Assembly: GCF_001427585.1 (NCBI RefSeq)
Contig: NZ_LMGY01000012.1
Location: forward strand, 363,408 to 427,407
Reading direction: 5' to 3'
Origin: Pseudoxanthomonas sp. Root630
GTDB lineage: Bacteria; Pseudomonadota; Gammaproteobacteria; Xanthomonadales; Xanthomonadaceae
DNA length: 64,000 nucleotides
In this document: one piece after another, positions 60,701 to 64,000 of the stretch
Layout: each line of letters starts with the position of its first letter
Position numbering within the stretch: the first letter of the stretch is position 1
Translations under genes and position numbers: made by a program
Notes under the pieces: model-generated
What the model was told of the DNA's origin: nothing
What the model saw: only the letters and a program-made list of their open reading frames with translations
Databases searched by the model: none

Positions 60701-63700
60701 GACGCCCTGACACCGGCCAACAACGCCATCACGTACCGCGTGACCGTGCGCAACAACGGACCGTCGGTGGCGACGAACGTACGCATCAGCGATACGCTGA
60801 CGCCGCTCGCCGGCCGTACCGTGCGTTTCCTGGGCGTGTCCTCGTCCACGACGGGACCATTCGTCGATACTGACTGCAGCGTGACCGCGGGCAGCAACCC
60901 CACGGTGGGCGCGCCGCTGGTGCTGGATTGCGTGATGCCCGGCATCGGCTTTCCCACCAACCTGCCGGGTGTGGTGGCGTCCGGCCAGACCAGCACGCTG
61001 TACCTGCGCTACGCCTACGAGACGCCGCCCGGCGCCTCCGGCGATACGCTGCAGAACTCGGCCACGGCCAGCTCGGCGGAGACTGACACCAACCTCGCTA
61101 ACAACACCGCGGACCAGGACACGACGATCCGTTCGCGCGCCGACCTGGCCGTCACCAAGACCATGGTCGCGCTGGCACCGGATCCCGATCCCGCCGTGGC
61201 GCTGCCGCCGAGCATCGCTTCAGTGTCGCTGCGACAGCCGTTCTACTACGTGATCGGCGGCGTCAACAACGGTCCGGGCGCGAGTCTCTCGCGTGATCGC
61301 ACCGGTACCAGTCCGCTCAATGGCACCGGCACGGTGGTGACCGACACGCTGCCGGCGAACCTCATCGTCACCGGCCCGATCACCTGGCAGAAAGACGGCC
61401 CCGATCCGGGTGGCGACGAGCAACCCGTGGGGACGGGCACCTGCAGCCAGGCGGGCAACACCGTCACTTGCACCCTGGGCGACATGACCGTGACCGGTCG
61501 CGTGCGCATCATCGTGCCCGCGCGCTGGGATGCGTATCCCCCCGGCGGTACCAGCAACAACACCGCGACCATCGCGACCGAGCAGGTTGATCCGGTCCCG
61601 GGCAACAACACGACCACTGTGCCGCTGGGCGTCACTCGCTCCAGCCTGGCGGGCGTGGCGTTCGAAGATCGTGACCGCGCCGGCGCCAACGGCGGCAGCC
61701 ATCAGGGCGCCGCCACCGAGCCGGTCATCGCGGGCGTGACCATTACCCTGACCGGCGTCGATGCGTACGGTAACGCCGTCAATCGCAACGAGGTCACGGC
61801 GGCCGACGGCAGTTATAGCTTCACCGATCTGTCGCCGGCCGATGCCGCCGGCTACACGCTGACGCAGACGCAGCCTGCCGGTTTCGTCAACAGCCCCGTG
61901 GCCCTGCCCACCAGCGGGGGTGCGGAACCTTCGCTGGGCGGCACCTACAGCGCCGGTTCGCCCAACTCGGTCATCGCCGCCATCCCGGTCGGCGCCGACC
62001 AGGCCGGCGTGCGTTACGACTTCCCCGAGGTGCGCCGGCCGGCACTGTCGGGCTTCGTCTACATCGACGGCAACTTCAACGATGTCCGCGACGGGGGCGA
62101 TGCGCCCATCAGCGGTGCCGCGGTCGAGTTGCTGGACGCCGGCAGTGGTGCCGTCGTCGCAACGACCACGACCGACGGCAGCGGTGCCTACAGCTTCGGC
62201 AACCTGGATCCGCTGATCGTCTACACGCTGCGCGAAGTGCTGCCGACCGGCAGCTACCAGAATCGTCCGACGGCGGTGAATCCCGGCCAGGTCGGCGGCG
62301 CGCCGTGCGCCACGGGCTGTACGCCGGGCACCGGTGTGGCGGGTGATGCCGCCACCACCGACCGCATCAGCGGCATCGACCTGGGAGCGGGTGCCGACGG
62401 CACCGTGTTCAACTTCGGCGAAGACGCCGTGGCCGGCATCAGCGGCAGCGTCTACGTCGACCGCAACGGCAACGGCGACTTCGATGCGGGCGATGCCGGC
62501 ACGACGAACTCGCGACCGAACGGCGGCCTGCAGGGCGTCACCATCACGCTGACCGGCGCGGGCGCCGACGGCATCTTCGGCAACGGCGACGATCCTGCGC
62601 CGGTAGTGCTGCAGACCGACGCCACCGGTGCGTATCAATTCACCGGCCTGGTGGTCGGCCAGAACTACCGCGTCACCGAGACCCAGCCCGCGGGCTACGG
62701 CAACGGCACCGAGCACCCCACCAACGTCATCGATGTCACCGGGTTGCCCTCCGCTGGCGTTTCCGGCCGCGACTTCGGCGAGACGCTGGGCTCACTGGCG
62801 GGCGCGGTGTTCGAGGACTTCTCGACCACACCGGCCAACAACAACAACGGCAGCTTCGATGGTGGCGAGAATCCGATCGCCAACGCCACGGTCACGCTGA
62901 CCGGCACCGACGTACTCGGCAATCCGGTCAACGTCACCGTGCAAACCGATGCGACTGGCGCGTACGTGTTCCGCGACCTGCTGCCGCCGCAGGCCGGCAC
63001 CACCTACACCATCACCGAGACGCAGCCGACCGGCTACATCGACGGCCGGCATACGCCGGGCAATGCCGCGACGCCGGGCAATGCGACCACGTCGAACGTC
63101 ATCGACGGCATCGCCATCAGCGATGGCCAGGCGGCCATCGGGTACCTGTTCGGCGAACTCGCCAACGCCATCATCAGCGGCACGGTCTACCTGGACCGCG
63201 ACGATGACGGCGGCCAGGATGCGGGCGAGCCCGGCCTTCCGGACGTGACCGTGGTGATCGAGGGTGCGGGCCCGGATGGGTTGTTCGGCACGCCGGACGA
63301 CCTGCCGCCGGTCACGCTGACAACCGACGCGAGCGGCGGCTACAGCTATGGCGGTGCGATCACCGGCCAGAACTACCGCATCGTCGAGACGCAGCCGACC
63401 GGCCTGGCGAACGGCCAGGAAAACCCGACCAACACCATCACCGTCACCAACCTGCCGGCGAGCGGTTCCAGCGGCAACGACTTCGGCGAACGCGCCGCAT
63501 CGCTGTCGGGCAACGTGTGGCTGGATGCGAACAACAACGGCGTGCGCGATGCGGGCGAGAACGGCATCGCCGGCGTCAGCGTCTCGCTGCCCGCGGGCAC
63601 CGTGGATGCGCTGGGCAATGCGGTCGTCGCGGTCGTGACCGACGCCAACGGCAACTACCGCTTCGATGACCTGCTGGCCGGCACCTACACCGTCAGCGAA

Positions 63701-64000
63701 CAGGCCGCGCAGCCGGTGGTCGGCGGCGTGACCACGACCAACGGCACCACCGTGGCCGGCACCATCGGCGGCAGTGCCAGCGGCACCGCCACGCCGGTGG
63801 CGACCGTGCCCAGTGCGGTGACCGGCATCGTGCTGCCCGCAGGTGGCGCGTCGATCAGCAACAACTTCGGCGAAACGCTCGGCGTGGCGTTGTCGGGTCG
63901 CGTCTTCTTCGATGCGAACAACGATGGCCTGCAGTCGGGTGCGGCCGAGACCGGCATCGATGGCGTGACCATCACGCTGACCGGCACCGACGACACCGGT
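57773..64000 (+). CDS. Giant secreted DUF11/SdrD-B repeat protein (C-terminus outside window)
   Basis: 2,076 codons are visible, still open at the right edge. The GTG at 57773 has AGGGGA upstream; the ATG at 57875 (MTLATWLLAPAALA) is an alternative that would keep only the signal peptide. After the signal, residues ~52 to ~1285 are DUF11-type repeats (phrases such as TYTLTVTNDGP, NNTA), each about 100-140 residues. From ~1290 on there are at least seven SdrD B-like domains (starting near 61661, 62056, 62450, 62808, 63184, 63515 and 63902), each opening with a VYxDRNxNGxxDAGExG calcium-binding pattern. Such proteins are long surface or secreted stalks, for adhesion or biofilm. Long antisense ORFs on the minus strand are shadows of the biased codon use. 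Confidence 0.9.
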   Translation, partial: MNEQDEPTLIGGCERARAGSAGGALRNRNRTWRWMTLATWLLAPAALAADLQITDLSDTGYDPTPAGGEVVYNVTVENGAADTVPSAVVIFDLPAGTVAGTLPAFCSADAGVPARVVCAVGELVGTQTAQGVPVSFQLGVDTGGQAPGTVTIRGAIGFGSAVPPAGTPITALTPGDAFFASDTNTANNQRNEATTLTTAGDLRLIKSATPDPVVGGSEVTYTLTVFNDGPSASTNFRVVDTLPAATTYVASSFNGSGWTFNSGTMTATHAGTLAVGSSSSFTFRARVNAGSGNIINAATVDAIGTPDADPSNNDAVVTTSITPGADMALSKSAAPAPAIAGQSVTFTLTARNLGPSVAQNVSLTDALPAGFVITGGTQPGSWNCSNDDANGTRTCTRAADMPVGAVETLTIVATVPSTGANSSGDVTNTATITSSTPDPNGPVLGVNNNNGSVTFTVLADGADLSMTKSKSPALVAVWDGISPDTDSRMTSLIRVRNLGPRAASGQVQVVDELAAGEEFVSASGPWTCAVDNPYAVPPARQRVTCDLNAGSLPLAVNSNSPQLQIISRARAAGALTNTACTGGTNGSLEPLTAGGIDQDPETGNDCSGAGTRTTDERADLRIAKQTNGPGDADNVLTAAQDTVTYTLTVTNDGPDSTTGIVVNDAIPGFVAGRTTVSANAPVGWTCTTGGSVVCRSGTTALANGASAVIVLTVQRALFDSAGLGAGTCGGVPTTNAFCNTAGVGIDAAVAGSVGEIDATNNNASDWLQIDRVANVQTTAKSITSGATGQAGVNTTYVMSFRNQGPSTVPGVVFRDVFTLPADDAGFVLMSATRTGGGTAACTATPGPGIATAPAAGGVSYANPAAGTAQVTLTCVPLSLANGQTESLTVVIRPNVNVGNTGRVFTNVADFFFDRNNDGTPDPASGSDANGSFDFNTDASAGDDQRSASLPFNSGSVDLITNKVDTGFIGGVDPLGYDALTPANNAITYRVTVRNNGPSVATNVRISDTLTPLAGRTVRFLGVSSSTTGPFVDTDCSVTAGSNPTVGAPLVLDCVMPGIGFPTNLPGVVASGQTSTLYLRYAYETPPGASGDTLQNSATASSAETDTNLANNTADQDTTIRSRADLAVTKTMVALAPDPDPAVALPPSIASVSLRQPFYYVIGGVNNGPGASLSRDRTGTSPLNGTGTVVTDTLPANLIVTGPITWQKDGPDPGGDEQPVGTGTCSQAGNTVTCTLGDMTVTGRVRIIVPARWDAYPPGGTSNNTATIATEQVDPVPGNNTTTVPLGVTRSSLAGVAFEDRDRAGANGGSHQGAATEPVIAGVTITLTGVDAYGNAVNRNEVTAADGSYSFTDLSPADAAGYTLTQTQPAGFVNSPVALPTSGGAEPSLGGTYSAGSPNSVIAAIPVGADQAGVRYDFPEVRRPALSGFVYIDGNFNDVRDGGDAPISGAAVELLDAGSGAVVATTTTDGSGAYSFGNLDPLIVYTLREVLPTGSYQNRPTAVNPGQVGGAPCATGCTPGTGVAGDAATTDRISGIDLGAGADGTVFNFGEDAVAGISGSVYVDRNGNGDFDAGDAGTTNSRPNGGLQGVTITLTGAGADGIFGNGDDPAPVVLQTDATGAYQFTGLVVGQNYRVTETQPAGYGNGTEHPTNVIDVTGLPSAGVSGRDFGETLGSLAGAVFEDFSTTPANNNNGSFDGGENPIANATVTLTGTDVLGNPVNVTVQTDATGAYVFRDLLPPQAGTTYTITETQPTGYIDGRHTPGNAATPGNATTSNVIDGIAISDGQAAIGYLFGELANAIISGTVYLDRDDDGGQDAGEPGLPDVTVVIEGAGPDGLFGTPDDLPPVTLTTDASGGYSYGGAITGQNYRIVETQPTGLANGQENPTNTITVTNLPASGSSGNDFGERAASLSGNVWLDANNNGVRDAGENGIAGVSVSLPAGTVDALGNAVVAVVTDANGNYRFDDLLAGTYTVSEQAAQPVVGGVTTTNGTTVAGTIGGSASGTATPVATVPSAVTGIVLPAGGASISNNFGETLGVALSGRVFFDANNDGLQSGAAETGIDGVTITLTGTDDTG

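Noticed and set aside
58432..64000. Several long minus-strand ORFs (up to 498 codons) under the giant repeat protein
   Set aside because: They track the codon bias of the repeats, begin and end at unrelated points, and have no signal or domain; the sense frame is open for 2,076 codons.
1..64000. CRISPR arrays, rRNA and tRNA genes
   Set aside because: I saw no regularly spaced repeats of CRISPR size and no recognisable rRNA or cloverleaf sequence on either strand, within the limits of reading by eye.

Overview
The window is high-GC chromosomal DNA from a gammaproteobacterium, most likely a member of the Xanthomonadaceae (Pseudoxanthomonas, Stenotrophomonas or Luteimonas type). The indications are a TonB-dependent receptor with an STN domain, the FecI/FecR pair, a LytS/LytTR pair, a BigR-type sulfide locus, and dispersed palindromes with TGTCCGCTTC/GAAGCGGACA arms. 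The genus is an inference. I saw no rRNA, tRNA or CRISPR array.

Layout. 1-5.4 kb: the 5' part of a winged-helix/serine-threonine kinase fusion (minus strand), then three small lipoproteins, a DUF4282 membrane protein and a thioredoxin-fold periplasmic protein. 5.4-8.1 kb: gene debris (a GMC oxidoreductase remnant with a TGG-to-TAG change, a C-terminal scrap of an ATP/ADP-translocase-like transporter, a frameshifted IS3-type transposase tail) around an alpha/beta hydrolase. 8.1-13.0 kb: a cytochrome bd operon (cydA, cydB, a NifX-like gene, and a 37-codon cydX), preceded by a -24/-12 promoter match, paired palindromes and a strong leader hairpin, with a divergent sigma-54 activator. 13.0-30.2 kb: a large sulfide/persulfide locus. 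It has an OxyR-like LysR regulator opposite a persulfide-dioxygenase-like hydrolase, peroxiredoxin, DUF442 and TauE/SafE set, then a ten-gene minus-strand run (SQR, DUF2892, RND adaptor, RND pump, DUF3365 haem lipoprotein, OsmC, TrxC, Tat-exported flavoprotein, SDR, Lgt-TlpA fusion). That run diverges from a rhodanese, BigR-like ArsR, rhodanese, methyltransferase, AhpD-like run at a single palindrome that covers both promoters.

30.2-31.4 kb is mostly decayed DNA. 31.4-39.4 kb holds an iron-starvation-type signalling and uptake set: ECF sigma, FecR, STN-TonB receptor, PhoD phosphatase and a secreted metallo-beta-lactamase-fold hydrolase. 39.4-53.7 kb is an accessory region with poorly conserved genes (GNAT, lipoproteins, SnoaL-like, Dps-like), a serine hydrolase, a LytS/LytTR pair, two paralogous AraC regulators, a LysR regulator, two alpha/beta hydrolases and an aldo/keto reductase. 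It also carries a degenerate attC-like hairpin and several of the dispersed palindromes. 53.7-56.7 kb is an arsenic operon (arsR-arsC-aqpS-arsH) beside a small tyrosine recombinase, suggestive of an acquired segment. 56.8-64.0 kb has an orphan OmpR-type response regulator and the first 2,076 codons of a giant secreted DUF11/SdrD-B repeat protein that runs off the window.

How the parts connect (inference). The central locus would oxidise sulfide to persulfide at the membrane (SQR), pass sulfane sulfur through rhodaneses, TrxC and TlpA, oxidise persulfide to sulfite, and export sulfite by TauE, under BigR-like repression. The neighbouring cytochrome bd is a sulfide-resistant quinol oxidase in other bacteria, so its position next to a sulfide locus makes functional sense.
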